Shown here: positions 52,617 to 63,329 of the stretch, one piece after another
How the letters are laid out: each line of letters opens with the position of its first letter
Numbering within the stretch: the first letter of the stretch is position 1
Assembly (NCBI RefSeq): GCF_907165205.1
Contig: NC_058192.1
Coordinates: 35,802,001 to 35,866,000 of the forward strand
Direction of reading: 5' to 3'
Source of the DNA: Coccinella septempunctata
Taxonomy: Eukaryota > Arthropoda > Insecta > Coleoptera > Coccinellidae
Length of the DNA: 64,000 nt
The notes under the pieces: generated by a model
Databases searched by the model: none
What the model saw: only the letters and a program-made list of their open reading frames with translations
Told to the model about the DNA's origin: nothing
Program-made: the position numbers and the translations under genes

Positions 52617-55600
52617 CTGTGGATTTTATCCACGCCTAGAAAATATTCAAAATTTAGTAAAGTCAATCGACCCTCACATCTTATGCATTCAAGAAACCAA
52701 CTTCAAGGAAAACAAAACAGGTAAATTGAGCCATTACCATGCTTTTCACAAGATAAGATCCACGAACAACAAAGCAAGTGGAGGATCATCAACATTTGTG
52801 AAAGATAGTTTACATGCTGAGGAGGTAACCATAACAACGCAATTTGAAGCAATAGTAGTAAAAGTATGGGCCCCCAATCCAATTACAATATGTAATGTAT
52901 ATATACCAAATGACAAGACCTTCACTAAGAATGATATCAAAAACTTAGTAAATCAACTGCCGAGACCGTTCATTTTAGTGGGAGATTTTAATGCTCACAA
53001 TACCTTATGGTGATCCGCAAAGAGTTGTCGTAGAGGACGGTTTATTCACTCGGCCATGGATGAGTTAGATATTGGTCTCCTGAATACAGAAGCCCCAACA
53101 CATTTTAACCAGGCTACAGGTACATTCTCAAACATCGATCTAAGTTTCTGCGACTCACGCATATTGCTTACACTTGAATGGGAAGTCTTGGATGATCTAC
53201 ATGATAGCGACCACTTCCCTATCTTAATAGAAAAAGAAGATGTGACACAACCAGAATTGAAACAATTAGGATGGAAAATCAAACATGCCAACTGGGAAAA
53301 ATTTAAGGAACAACTACAACTAGTACAGGATCAAGTAATCACAGGAGACATAGATTATGATGTCGCTAAATTCACAGAACACCTGATAAAGGCAGCTGAA
53401 TCTAGTATAGGAAAATTCCAAGCCAAATATAAATCAAAAATAGTTCCATGGTGGACAGAACTATGCTCAGAAGCAATTCAGCTGCGAAAAAAGGCACTTA
53501 ACAAATATCGTGGGCAAAAAACTCTAGATAATCTCATAGAAGTAAAGAGACAAAAGGCAAAAACAAAGCTAGTTTTGAAGAATGCGAAGAAAGAGAATTG
53601 GCAAAATTTTATATCATCGATATCCTGTTCAACTCAACCCAAGGAAGTGTGGAACAACATCAAACGTGTTCAAGGAAATCATACACAATTCAATATAGCT
53701 GCTTTAAAAAATGAGCAAGGAAATATTATAACAAGCCCCAACTTAATAGCAGAAGACCTAGCTGATACTATGGAGAAGCAGTTTAGCGAGAACAGCCTAA
53801 ATGATGAATATCGTACAAGAAAAGAAAACCTAGAAAGCATACCTCTAGACATAGACGATAACAACAATCATAGCATCAATGACCACTTTTCCAAAGAAGA
53901 ACTACTAACAGCTATACAGAATTCAAAAAACTCAGCAGCTGGACCAGATGATGTTCCCATGATATTTTATAAACATCTCCCAGATAAACTCTTGACACAC
54001 CTGCTAGAGCTATATAACAAAATTTACACAGAGCATATTTTTCCCCGAAAATGGCAAGAAGCAACAATTCTACCACTGCTAAAAAATGACAAACCAAAAT
54101 TGAAAGCGGAATCATATCGTCCAATAGCACTCACATGTACTGGCTGTAAGATCCTGGAGAAAATGGTTAATGAAAGACTCACGTGGTATCTAGACTCCGA
54201 AAACAAACAGGATTTAGGAAGAACCATTGTACACTCGACAACCTGATACTCCTTCAAACGGAAATAACAAATGCCTTCGCAAATAACGAAATAGTTGTTG
54301 TTGTGTTTTGTGATGTGGAGAAGGCGTACGACCGATGCTGGCGCAGAAACATTCTAAATAATTTACAAGAAGCTGGTCTTAACGGTAATATAATGCATTT
54401 TATGAATAACTTCATGTCGAACAGAAAATTCAACGTAAGAGTGAATGGGGTATTATCAACAACCAAGGATCAGCCCAATGGAGTACCACAGGGATCGGTC
54501 GTAAGCCCATCTCTATTCAAAGTAGGAATAGACAAAGTGGACTCGGAAAAAAGAATATGTAAACCAGTCAAGTGTATGAAGTTCGCAGATGATAAATGTT
54601 ACATGTATAGAGGAAAAAATCTGGAAACTGTCAGACTACAGCTGCAGAACACGTTGAATAAACTGGAAAAATGGTCAATGGAAACAGGATTCGTTCTCTC
54701 AACACAAAAAAGCAAAGTAATGATATTCACAAGACGCCAAACAAAAGATAAAATAATTAATATCCAAATATATGGGAACACATTAGAAACAGTCAACCAA
54801 CACAAATTCTTAGGGCTAATATGGGACAACAAACTAACATGGCGACCACACATAGAGTATTTAAAGAAAGAAAGTACAAAAAGAATTACCTTACTACGTG
54901 TACTTTCACACAGATCATGGGGTGCAGACGAGGACACATTGTTAAAAATTTACAGAGCGATTATAAGGTCCAAACTAGAATATGGCTCAATAGTCTACTC
55001 ATCTGCTAATAAAACAGATTTAAAAAAATTGAATTCAGTACACAATGTATCCCTTAGAATTTGCTTGGGAGCATTCCCTACCAGCCCAATAGAAAGTATT
55101 TATAGAGAGGCAAATGAGCTTCCATTGGACCTAAGAAGACAATACAATTTATTCCAGTATGCAGCGAAAATATCATCACATCGCAATCACATAGTCTACA
55201 GTGAACTATTCAATAAAACATATGTTGAGAAATATAACTCAAAAAAACGTACCCCAAAACCACCAGCACAGATCCTTGAAGCATCGGACATAAAACTATT
55301 ACAGAGAACAACACAAACTACACCCCTGAAAGTTCCTCCATGGAAATTAAAAAAACCAATAATAGACTTATCACTAACGACACACAGAGAATATAACTCA
55401 ACAAAACAGGAAATGAAACAGAGAACAATGGAAAAAATTTCTAGTTATAGCTCTTTGGTCATATACACTGATGGATCAGACTGCCATCACAACGTTGGAA
55501 GCGCGGTGTATTCAGAAAATATGGAACTGAAATATAAACTACCATCAATATGCACAATAAACACTGCAGAATTATTCGCAGTCTGGAAAGCCTTGGAACA

Positions 55601-56264
55601 GTTAGAGTCAACAAGCACAGACAATCGACGCATATTAATTTGTTCCGACTCCTTGGCAGCTCTCAAATCATTGAAGACATGCAACAGTAACTCCCCACTT
55701 GTGATCCAAATACTAAGCATAGTACATCGGTTACATGAGAAAAACGTTTCAGTGGCATTTTTGTGGATCCCATCTCATATAGGAGTGCCAGGAAACGAGA
55801 GAGCTGACATCTTAGCAAAAACGGCATCTGAAGAATCAACACCATTGGAGAACTATCAATCCTCGGAAGATGTGAAAACATATTACAAATCCAGAGCATA
55901 CGAACTATGGCAAACCCGCTGGTCACAAACAAATTCAAAACTACATGAATGTGAAAAAACAGTAAAAAAAGCTCCAGTAACACCACTCAATCGTAAGGAG
56001 CAAATCAGTTTGAGGAGACTACGAATAGGTCACACAGCCATAACACACAAATACCACTTAGAAAACACTGAACCACCAATATGTACCACCTGCAACCACA
56101 ACCTTACCGTGAAACACATCCTTATAGAATGCCCCAGATTCGAAGAAGAGAGAAGAGCTGCAGCAATGGGGGACAACCTAAACGATATTCTGAACGTAGA
56201 TCCTATTAGTGCAAGGCGATTGTTTCATTATTTGAATGCAATTAACATTGTAAATGATATTTGA
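52605..56264 (+). pseudogene. I-group ORF2: endonuclease, reverse transcriptase, RNase H; two lesions
   Basis: Endonuclease: LCIQETNFKENK (about 52683), FILVGDFNAHNTLW (about 52970) and DSDHFPIL (about 53205). RT: SAAGPDDVPMIFYKHLPDK (53932), VVFCDVEKAYDRCW (54300), NGVPQGSVVSPSLFKVGI (54478) and KFADDKCYM (54580). RNase H: IYTDGSD, NTAELFAVWKALE, ICSDSLAALKS and WIPSHIGVPGNERAD (55460-55810). C-terminal CCHC-like CTTCNHNLTVKHILIECP (56095). Lesions: a TGA at 53011-53013 after NTLW, and a frameshift near 54205-54215. Otherwise about 1,200 codons are open. Domain order with RNase H after RT marks the I/Outcast/LOA group; exact clade unsure. Confidence 0.9.
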
Positions 56265-56618
56265 AATTTTTTTTCAACCGGTCAATTTTTAATATGTAGT
56301 AGGAGATGCAAATGACCTAGAAGTCGAAGCATCTCAAATGCTTAGCATTGTCTTTTTTTTCTGTAAATAAAAAAAAAATTTCAGTAAGGGATGTGAAAAA
56401 TATATTATAGATTTTGAGGCTTGAACGAAAAATCATGATATGTATTCCGAATACTACCCTGAAAATATTGATATTTCATGAGACGTTTGAAAAAGAATTC
56501 TGAAGTGAGCAAACCCATAAAATTTGATCGAAATCGGACCTTCCAGTCCAGAGTTATGTCATTCGCAAAATTAGACCAATGTTCATGAATCACCCTGTAT
56601 TTCCGAAACTAATAACTA

Positions 56619-57448
56619 AAGCCCGTTTGCAACAGCCGAGAATTCTCTGGAGAATTCTCTACAAAATTCTCGCAAGAAAAGGGCGGAGCCTATTTAGTAC
56701 GCAACTGAACAGAGAATTCTACCGAAAGTGCGTATGTAACGGTACATAATTCACGGCGCATGAAATCTTGAGTAAATTTTCTAGAGAATTCTCAGCTATT
56801 GCAAACGGGCTTTATAGAAAACTTGCTTGTTTTGTATCTTAAGCCCGTTTGCAATTCTCTGGAGAATTCTCTACAAAATTCTCGCAAGAAAAGGGCGGAG
56901 CCTATTTAGTACGCAACTGAACAGAGAATTCTACCGAAAGTGCGTATGTAACGGTACATAATTCACGGCGCATGAAATCTTGAGTAAATTTTCTAGAGAA
57001 TTCTCAGCTATTGCAAACGGGCTTTATAGAAAACTTGCTTGTTTTGTATCTTAAGCCCGTTTGCAATTCTCTGGAGAATTCTCTACAAAATTCTCGCAAG
57101 AAAACGGCAGAGATTATTTTGTACGCAACTGAACAGAGAATTCTACCGAAAGTGCGTATGTAACGGTACATAATTCACGGCGCATGAAATCTTGAGTAAA
57201 TTTTCTAGAGAATTCTCAGCTGTTGCAAACGGGCTTTATAGAAAACTTGCTTGTTTTGTATCTTAAGCCCGTTTGCAATTCTCTGGAGAATTCTCTACAA
57301 AATTCTCGCAAGAAAACGGCAGAGATTATTTTGTACGCAACTGAACAGAGAATTCTACCGAAAGTGCGTATGTAACGGTACATAATTCACGGCGCATGAA
57401 ATCTCGAGTAAATTTTCTAGAGAATTCTCGGCTGTTGCAAACGGGCTT
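56619..57448. mobile_element. Four-copy tandem array of a palindromic TA-flanked MITE
   Basis: Copies start AAGCCCGTTTGCAA at 56619, 56841, 57053 and 57265 and each ends TTGCAAACGGGCTT. The first is 194 bp and the other three about 184 bp, lacking the CAGCCGAGA step. They are separated by a 28-bp spacer (TATAGAAAACTTGCTTGTTT...). TA flanks the array (56617-56618, 57449-57450). The spacer is the reverse complement of the right flank (AGGATACAAAACAAGCAAG). A diverged copy is at 32320-32440. Confidence 0.85.
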
Positions 57449-57660
57449 TAGGATACAAAACAAGCAAGTTTTCTGAAGGGTGTGATTTAAATGAATCAAT
57501 AAATCGTTCTGCTAAACCGTTCGTAGGTGGATAAAACGTTGGAGTAAAGCTTTGATGTACTCCTATAACATTTTTTAAAAGAATATTTAAATGCTCCGCT
57601 GGTCCATGTGGGACCATTATTAGTAACTAAATGTGAAGGGTAAACATACCGTACAAAAAT
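57440..57660 (-). pseudogene. Gypsy-type integrase fragment
   Basis: The minus strand reads FVRYVYPSHLVTNNGPTWTS then, in another frame, HQSFTPTFYPPTNGLAERFI. VTNNGP stands where integrases have the second catalytic Asp (VTDNGP), so that residue is Asn; the third residue, Glu in NGLAERF, is kept. One frameshift. Roughly the middle of the catalytic core. Confidence 0.7.
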
Positions 57661-57736
57661 GCACTTAAATAAATTTCTTGTTCAATAAAATGCTCTCAGA
57701 AATTTAGACAACTATTTATTCGAATCTTTTAGTACA

Positions 57737-57776
57737 TCGCCAACGTTTCGAACCTTTCGTGGTTCTTTTTCAAGGC
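57737..57776 (-). ncRNA. Hammerhead-like motif in the Penelope 3' terminal region
   Basis: CUUGAAAAA, a 5-bp stem (GAACC with GGUUC, loop ACGAAA), then GAAACGUUGGCG. Same layout as 32163-32200 but with different, still pairing, stem bases. Penelope elements are known to carry hammerhead ribozymes in their terminal repeats. The core here departs from CUGANGA, so cleavage activity is doubtful. Confidence 0.5.
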
Positions 57777-58602
57777 TAAAATAGAAAATAACAATGTTAA
57801 CTATGTGAACAGCTATTGGGAGGTATCTGTCACTCACCTCGTATTTAATTCGATTCGGAATGTGTCTGAGGGAAAATGAAAATTTTTCCAGGAAGTCAAT
57901 AAAGAACTTTGATGCGTCTTTCAAAAAGTATTCCGGCGAAATATGTAATTATAATATCAGCGAGAAACAAATCCATCTCCCAGCTTGTTCCATGAACTCA
58001 ATATGAACACCATACCAACAATCATCAAAATAAATTCAAAATGTTTCCATCAAAATAAATTTTATCGAACTCACAATTACAATTTCACATAGATTTTTTT
58101 GTGTATGGTACGAAAAGATATTAAAATCACAATGAAATACTGTCTTTGCAACTTAAAATATTTTTGTTCAATTGGAATTTTGAGTCCGAGTGACACCATC
58201 ATCCAGCATTAAGCTATTGTAAACCAGACTTAGATCTTGGATATCTTCTCTGAAATTCACTGTATTATTCGATCTGATGTGTACATTTCACTTATAAATC
58301 TTCTGGTGTAATTAGTTTCTCGATCTAAAATTTTCACACCTGCAAACTTGAATTTGTGAAATGAAAGTGTGCACATGCGTAGTTAGAGCTGTTTTATGTG
58401 GGTTGTTCAATTTTTCGTGTTATTTATATGTTGCTTTAATCTTTCCTCAAGTAGTTGTTTAGTCTGTTCTTCGTTACATTTCTGACAATTTTCACAATCT
58501 ATTTTATATACTAATTCTGACTGTTTTAAGGTCGGTGTTTTGTCTTTCAATCTTTTGCAGAATCTTTCCCTATTGTCAATCGTATTATAGAATGCAGCTG
58601 TA

Positions 58603-59597
58603 CAGGGTGGGCAAATTTCGATGTTTTAGCACTACAGTTTTTAAACCAGAGGAGATACACAAAATCTGATACCCCGTTCTCGTTCTCTTTTTCTGAGAAA
58701 CTAACAATTGTAGTAGTCATTTTTGGCCACTTTCTTTTATTTTCGAGTTATAAGCAAAAATTGGAAAAATGGCGATATTGAAATAAATTTATATCTCCGC
58801 TAATACTGATGATAGAGCTCTGAAATTGAAACATTATACAGGCACTTTTTTACGTAGAATCCAGTGTCGTGCGCGCCTTTTCAGCAGGATTTTTAATTAC
58901 GAAGCTATTACCCAAAGTTATGTTTTTTTAAATGGGAACACTAGTTTTCTGTGCAATTTTTTGAAAACTTAATTCTTACTGATTTCAAAAATATATAACA
59001 TCATATGGTTTGTATAAATATAAATGATTATTATTATGAAAATTCATTAAATATATCTTGATTCAAATTTTGTGAAAATTGGTAAAAGCATAGAAAGAAT
59101 GACATTGCCGGAAGGAGACTGCATTTGTTTTAGGAAACTCTATTTTTCTGTGCTCGTCAAAAGTTGAAACCATAGAAATATTGAGAAAAAAGGTTTTTGA
59201 CCATTTTCTATTATTTATACAAACCATATGATTTTATATATTTTTGAAATCAGTAAAAATTAAGCTTTCAAGAAATTGCACAAAAAACTAGTGTTCCCAT
59301 TTAAAAAAACATAACTTTGGGTAATAGCTTCGTAATTAAAAATCCTGCTAAAAAGGCGAGTACGCCACTTTCAATTTCAGAGCTCTATCATCAGTATTAG
59401 CGGAGATATAAATTTATTTCAATATCGCCATTTTTCCAATTTTTGCTTATAACTCGAAAATAAAAGAAAGTGGCCAAAAATGACTACTACAATTGTTAGT
59501 TTCTCAGAAAAAGAGAACGAGAATGGGGTATCAGATTTTATCTATCTCCTCTTGTTTAAAAGCTGTAGTGCTGAAACATCGAAATTTGCCCACCCTG
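58603..59597. mobile_element. Complete foldback element, 995 bp, TA-flanked, CAGGGTGGGCAAA termini
   Basis: Left end CAGGGTGGGCAAATTTCGAT, mirrored at the right end; TA on both sides (58601-58602, 59598-59599). Arms of nearly 400-500 bp pair with indels. Inserted in the Penelope-like frame. A truncated relative is at 4839-5530. Non-coding. Confidence 0.88.
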
Positions 59598-60040
59598 TAC
59601 AGTTATACTCTTGAAATATTCTGTTTATCCTTTGATGAAATAGGGTAAAATACTAGTTTTAAATATTCTCTGGATTGGGAATTTTGTTCTTCTCTTGTGC
59701 CTTGTGTTACTGTGGTCATTATCAGTGCGTTCTTGTTGGTGCTATCTCTGTTGAAGATATTTATAAACTTATGTATACACAAACTTATAAGCGGCTTCGG
59801 CTGATCTACCAATATTTATTAACGTTTCCAAAGGTTAGACAGCTTGTTTTAAAATTTCATATTTCAAAGTATCATGATAAGTGCCATTAAATAATCTCTC
59901 CTTGATTACTTTGTCTAAATTTCCTAATTTGCAGTTCTTAGACAGTTTTTTTTTGTTCCGTAATATATTGTTCAATATTTTCTTTTGATATCTGGCATCT
60001 CTGCCTAAATTCTGCTTGATGCAGAGCATTATTTTTCACA

Positions 60041-60359
60041 GGATGGTAGTGTCGTCTCAGTTTTTACAAATATTTTCATTTTTTTTTTCACTGGTAATAT
60101 GGGAGTGCATAATGAGATCCATAGGTCAAAAACACTTTTGCAGAGTTTAGTAATAAGCAATGGCACTCCTTTTTCGTTTGGAATGTTGTTCAACATAATG
60201 AAGCATTCAAATTGTTGCTGGTATGCATCCCAGTTATCATTTTATTATCGATAAAAATTTCTAAACTCGTAGTCAGGTGAAGGTTGGTAAAAGAGGTTAC
60301 ATTGGAAGCTGGTAGCAGTGTATCAATAAAACTTGGAGGAAAGCCTACTGTTTCTCGAC
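60041..60359 (-). other. Decayed sequence, probably further Penelope-like remnant
   Basis: Frames on the minus strand are broken everywhere (for example FLSIIK followed by two stops). No motif is firm enough to extend the Penelope call, but nothing else is recognisable. Confidence 0.3.
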
Positions 60360-60462
60360 GAAAAAGTCACCGGTGTGAACCTAGCAGACCGTTTCCAGCA
60401 GACCGTTCGACGGAAACACCCGAACGCGGTGACCAGTGGCGTACAGCCAAAATTTTATAACA

Positions 60463-61355
60463 CGGAAACTATTCGCCGGAGCATAACCATATTTGGAATG
60501 TAGGATGTTTATATCAATGTAATTAACCACAGAAAAAATCAGCGACTCGCATAGGGATCCAGGGGGTGATTCGTCATCCCCTAAATTTCAAAATTTTATA
60601 ACACGGAAACTATTCGCCGGAGCATAACCATATTTGGAATGTAGGATCTTTATATCGATGTGATTAACCACACAAAAAATCAGCGACTCGCATAGGAATT
60701 CAGGGGGTAATTCGTCATCCCCTATATTTCGAAATTCGATAACACGGAAACTATTCGCCGGAGCATAACCATATTTGGAATGTAGGATCTTTATATCGAT
60801 GTGATTAACCACACAAAAAATCAGCGACTCGCATAGGGATCCAGGGGGTAATTCGTCATCCCCTATATTTCGAAATTCCATAACACGGAAACTATTCGCC
60901 GGAGCATAACCATATTTGGAATGTGGGATCTTTATATCGATGTGATTAACCACAAAAAAAATCAGCGACTCGCATAGGGATCCAGGGGGTGATTCGTCAT
61001 CCCTTATATTTCGAAATTCGATAACACGGAAACTATTCGCCGGAGCAAAACCATATTTGGTATGTAGGATCGTTATATCGATGTGATCAATCACACAAAA
61101 AATCAGCGACTCGCATAGGGATCCAGGGGGTGATTCGTCATCCCCTAAATTTCAAAATTTTATAACACGGAAACTATTCGCCGGAGCATAACCATATTTG
61201 GTATATAGGATCTTTATATCGATGTGATTAACCACAAAAAAAAATCAGCGACTCGCATAGGGATCCGGGGGTGATTCGTCATCCCTTATATTTCGAAATT
61301 CGATAACACGGAAACTATTCGCCGGAGCATAACCATATTTGGAATGTAGGATCTT
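60463..61355 (-). repeat. Left-arm array of 141-bp units (seven)
   Basis: CGGAAACTATTCGCCGG recurs every 141 bp (60463, 60604, 60745, 60886, about 61027, 61168, 61308). Each unit has AATCAGCGACTCGCATAGGG and ATTCGTCATCCCCT. The length is 47 codons exactly; on the minus strand the frame stays open through four units (168 codons), reading KYGYAPANSFRVIEFRNI in each. Confidence 0.88.
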
Positions 61356-63205
61356 ACATGTGGTTAATCACATCGATATAAAGATCCTATATACCAAATA
61401 TGGTTATGCTCCGGCGAATAGTTTCCGTGTTATAAAATTTTGAAATTTAGGGGATGACGAATCACACCCTGGATCCCTATGCGAGTCGCTGATTTTTTTT
61501 GTGGTTAATCACATTGATATAAAGATCCTACATTCCAAATATGGTTATGCTCCGGAGAATAGTTTCCGTGTTATCGAATTTCGAAATATAAGGGATGACT
61601 AATCACCCCCTGGATCCCTATGCGAGTCGCTGATTTTTTTGGTGGTTAATCACATTGATATAAAGATCCTACATTCCAAATATGGTTATGCTCCGGCGAC
61701 TAGTTTCCGTGTTATCGAATTTCGAAATATAAGGGATGACGAATCACCCCCTGGATCCCTATGCGAGTCGCTGATTTTTTTTGTAGTTAATCACATCGAT
61801 ATAAAGATCCTATATACCAAATATGGTTATGCTCCGGCGAATAGTTTCCGTGTTATAAAATTTTGAAATTTAGGGGATGACGAATCACCCCCTGGATTCC
61901 TATGCGAGTCGCTGATTTTTTTTGTGGTTAATCACATTGATATAAAGATACTACATTTCAAATATGGTTATGCTCCGGCGAATAGTTTCCGTGTTATAAA
62001 ATTTTGAAATTTAGGGGATGACGAATCACCCCCTGGATCCCTATGCGAGTCGCTGATTCTTTGTGTGGTTAATCACATCGATATAAAGATCCTACATTCC
62101 AAATACAGTAGAATCCGCTTATAATGACATTGAGGGGAAATGAAAAACACGTCATAATAACCGGAAGTCACAAAAAGCGAAATTGATGATATTTTTCATG
62201 GATTCAATTTGAAAGAAAAACGACAAATTATATGTTTCCTTTATTGAAAAAATTTAAAATTATCAGCTTCTTTCACTAAAACAACTAAATATGAAGAACT
62301 TTTTCGTTTTCACAAAAAAAATCAGATATATCTCGTATCGTATCAAACCTCGTCGCATGAAAAGGGGTGGGATGACTCGAGAAAACGATCGAGATGTCAC
62401 TATAACCGGAGAAATTTCCTACAAATAATGTTGTTGTATCTGAAATCATGTCATTGTAAGCGACATGTCATTATAAGCGAAGTCATTAAATCCGAATCCT
62501 GTTGAAAGGAGTTTTGAATGAAACCAAACTTAACAGTGCAATTGCGTCATCATAAGCGATTGGTCAATATAGCCGGCGTCATAATAATCGGATTCTACTG
62601 TATGGTTATGCTACGGAGAATAGTTTCCGTGTTATCGAATTTCGAAATATAAGAGATGACTCATCACCCCCTGGATCCCTATGCGAGTCGCTGATTTTTT
62701 TTGTGGTTAATCACATTGATATAAAGATCCTACATTCCAAATATGGTTATGCTCCGGCGACTAGTTTCCGTGTTATCGAATTTCGAAATATAAGGGATGA
62801 CGAATCACCCCCTGGATCCCTATGCGAGTCGTTGATTTTTTTTGTGGGTAATCACATCGATATAAAGATCCTATATACCAAATATGGTTATGCTCCGGCG
62901 AATAGTTTCCGTGTTATCGAATTTCGAAATATAATGGATGACGAATCACCCCCTGGATCCCTATGCGAGTCGCTGATTTTTTTTTGTGGTTAATCACATC
63001 GATATAAAGATCCTATATACCAAATATGGTTATGCTCCGGCGAATAGTTTCCGTGTTATAAAATTTTGAAATTTAGGGGATGACTAATCACCCCCTGGAT
63101 CCCTATGCGAGTCGCTGATTTTTTTTTGTGGTTAATCACATTGATATAAATATCCTACATTCCATATATGGTTATGCTCCGGCGAATAGTTTCCGTGTTA
63201 TAAAA
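61356..63205 (+). repeat. Right-arm array of 141-bp units (about ten), inverted
   Basis: The mirror image of the left arm: GGCGAATAGTTTCCGTG recurs about every 141 bp from 61412 to 63180, interrupted by the MITE at 62106-62600. Poly-T length changes of one base break the open frame in several units, so the longest ORFs are 75 and 96 codons. Confidence 0.88.
62106..62600. mobile_element. pogo/Tc1-mariner-like MITE, 495 bp
   Basis: Inverted ends CAGTAGAATCCGCTTATAAT and (reverse complement of the right end) CAGTAGAATCCGATTATTAT. TA on both sides (62104-62105, 62601-62602). Removing it with one TA restores the 141-bp unit word CCAAATATGGTTATGC. CAGTRRAATC-type ends are usual for pogo/Tigger MITEs. 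Non-coding. Confidence 0.88.
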
Positions 63206-63329
63206 TTTTTGCTGTACGCCACTGGTCACCGCGTTCGGGTGTTTCCGTCGAACGGTCTGCTGGAAACGGTCTGCTAGGTTCACACCGGTGAAAAAGTCGG
63301 GGGTTCGAGGAATCGAACACAGCTCTGCC

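Larger units (their letters stand above)
52355..56374 (+). mobile_element. I-group non-LTR retrotransposon with RNase H, 13-bp target duplication
   Basis: Flanked by AAAATTTCAGTAA at 52342-52354 and 56375-56387, the right copy following an A run. It carries an ORF1 end, a nearly complete ORF2 and a 3' UTR of about 110 bp with poly(A). 5'-truncated. Inserted within a foldback element. Confidence 0.9.
51289..56597. mobile_element. Foldback element, CAAGGTG/CAGGGTG termini, split by a retrotransposon
   Basis: Left end CAAGGTGATTCATGAACATT, right end mirrored, TA on each side (51287-51288, 56598-56599). Arms pair through GACATAACTCTGGACTG. Removing the I-group insertion (52355-56374 plus one AAAATTTCAGTAA) leaves about 1.28 kb. 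The inner left half also holds a second inverted pair (about 51485-51740 with 52095-52351). The terminus resembles that of the 58603-59597 element. Confidence 0.75.
57700..60040 (-). pseudogene. Penelope-like element, 3' part, split by a foldback
   Basis: From high to low coordinates on the minus strand: a decayed RT thumb region (YQKKILNNILRNKKK; SILPYFIKG; INRIFQEYN), then after the foldback TAAFYNTIDNRERFCKRLKD and LVYKIDCENCQKCNEEQTKQ then LLEERLKQHINN, and VKILDRETNYTRR. The last part is the GIY-YIG-like endonuclease of Penelope elements with its CX2C word, though the YIG motif itself is altered (CNEEQTK where CYIGQTK is usual). Frameshifts and stops occur. The 3' end carries a hammerhead-like motif. 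The reading frame is restored across the foldback if it and one TA are removed. Confidence 0.7.
60369..63289. mobile_element. Foldback/Mutator-like element with arms of 141-bp tandem units
   Basis: Termini ACCGGTGTGAACCTAGCAGA and the mirror image. Both are flanked by GAAAAAGTC (60360-60368, 63290-63298), an exact 9-bp duplication, the length made by Mutator-type and Drosophila Foldback elements. About 90 bp of unique TIR (to GTACAGC) lead into tandem 141-bp units: seven in the left arm and about ten, inverted, in the right arm, meeting near 61355. A pogo-like MITE sits in the right arm. No transposase. A partial relative is at 22571. Confidence 0.88.

Noticed and set aside
60588..61094. A 168-codon ORF with 47-residue repeats as a genuine repeat protein
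   Set aside because: It lies wholly within the arm of a foldback element, and one-base changes in T runs break the frame in other units; kept only as a finding.
60463..63205. CRISPR-like array
   Set aside because: The 141-bp units are contiguous with no spacers, in two inverted blocks, in a eukaryotic setting.
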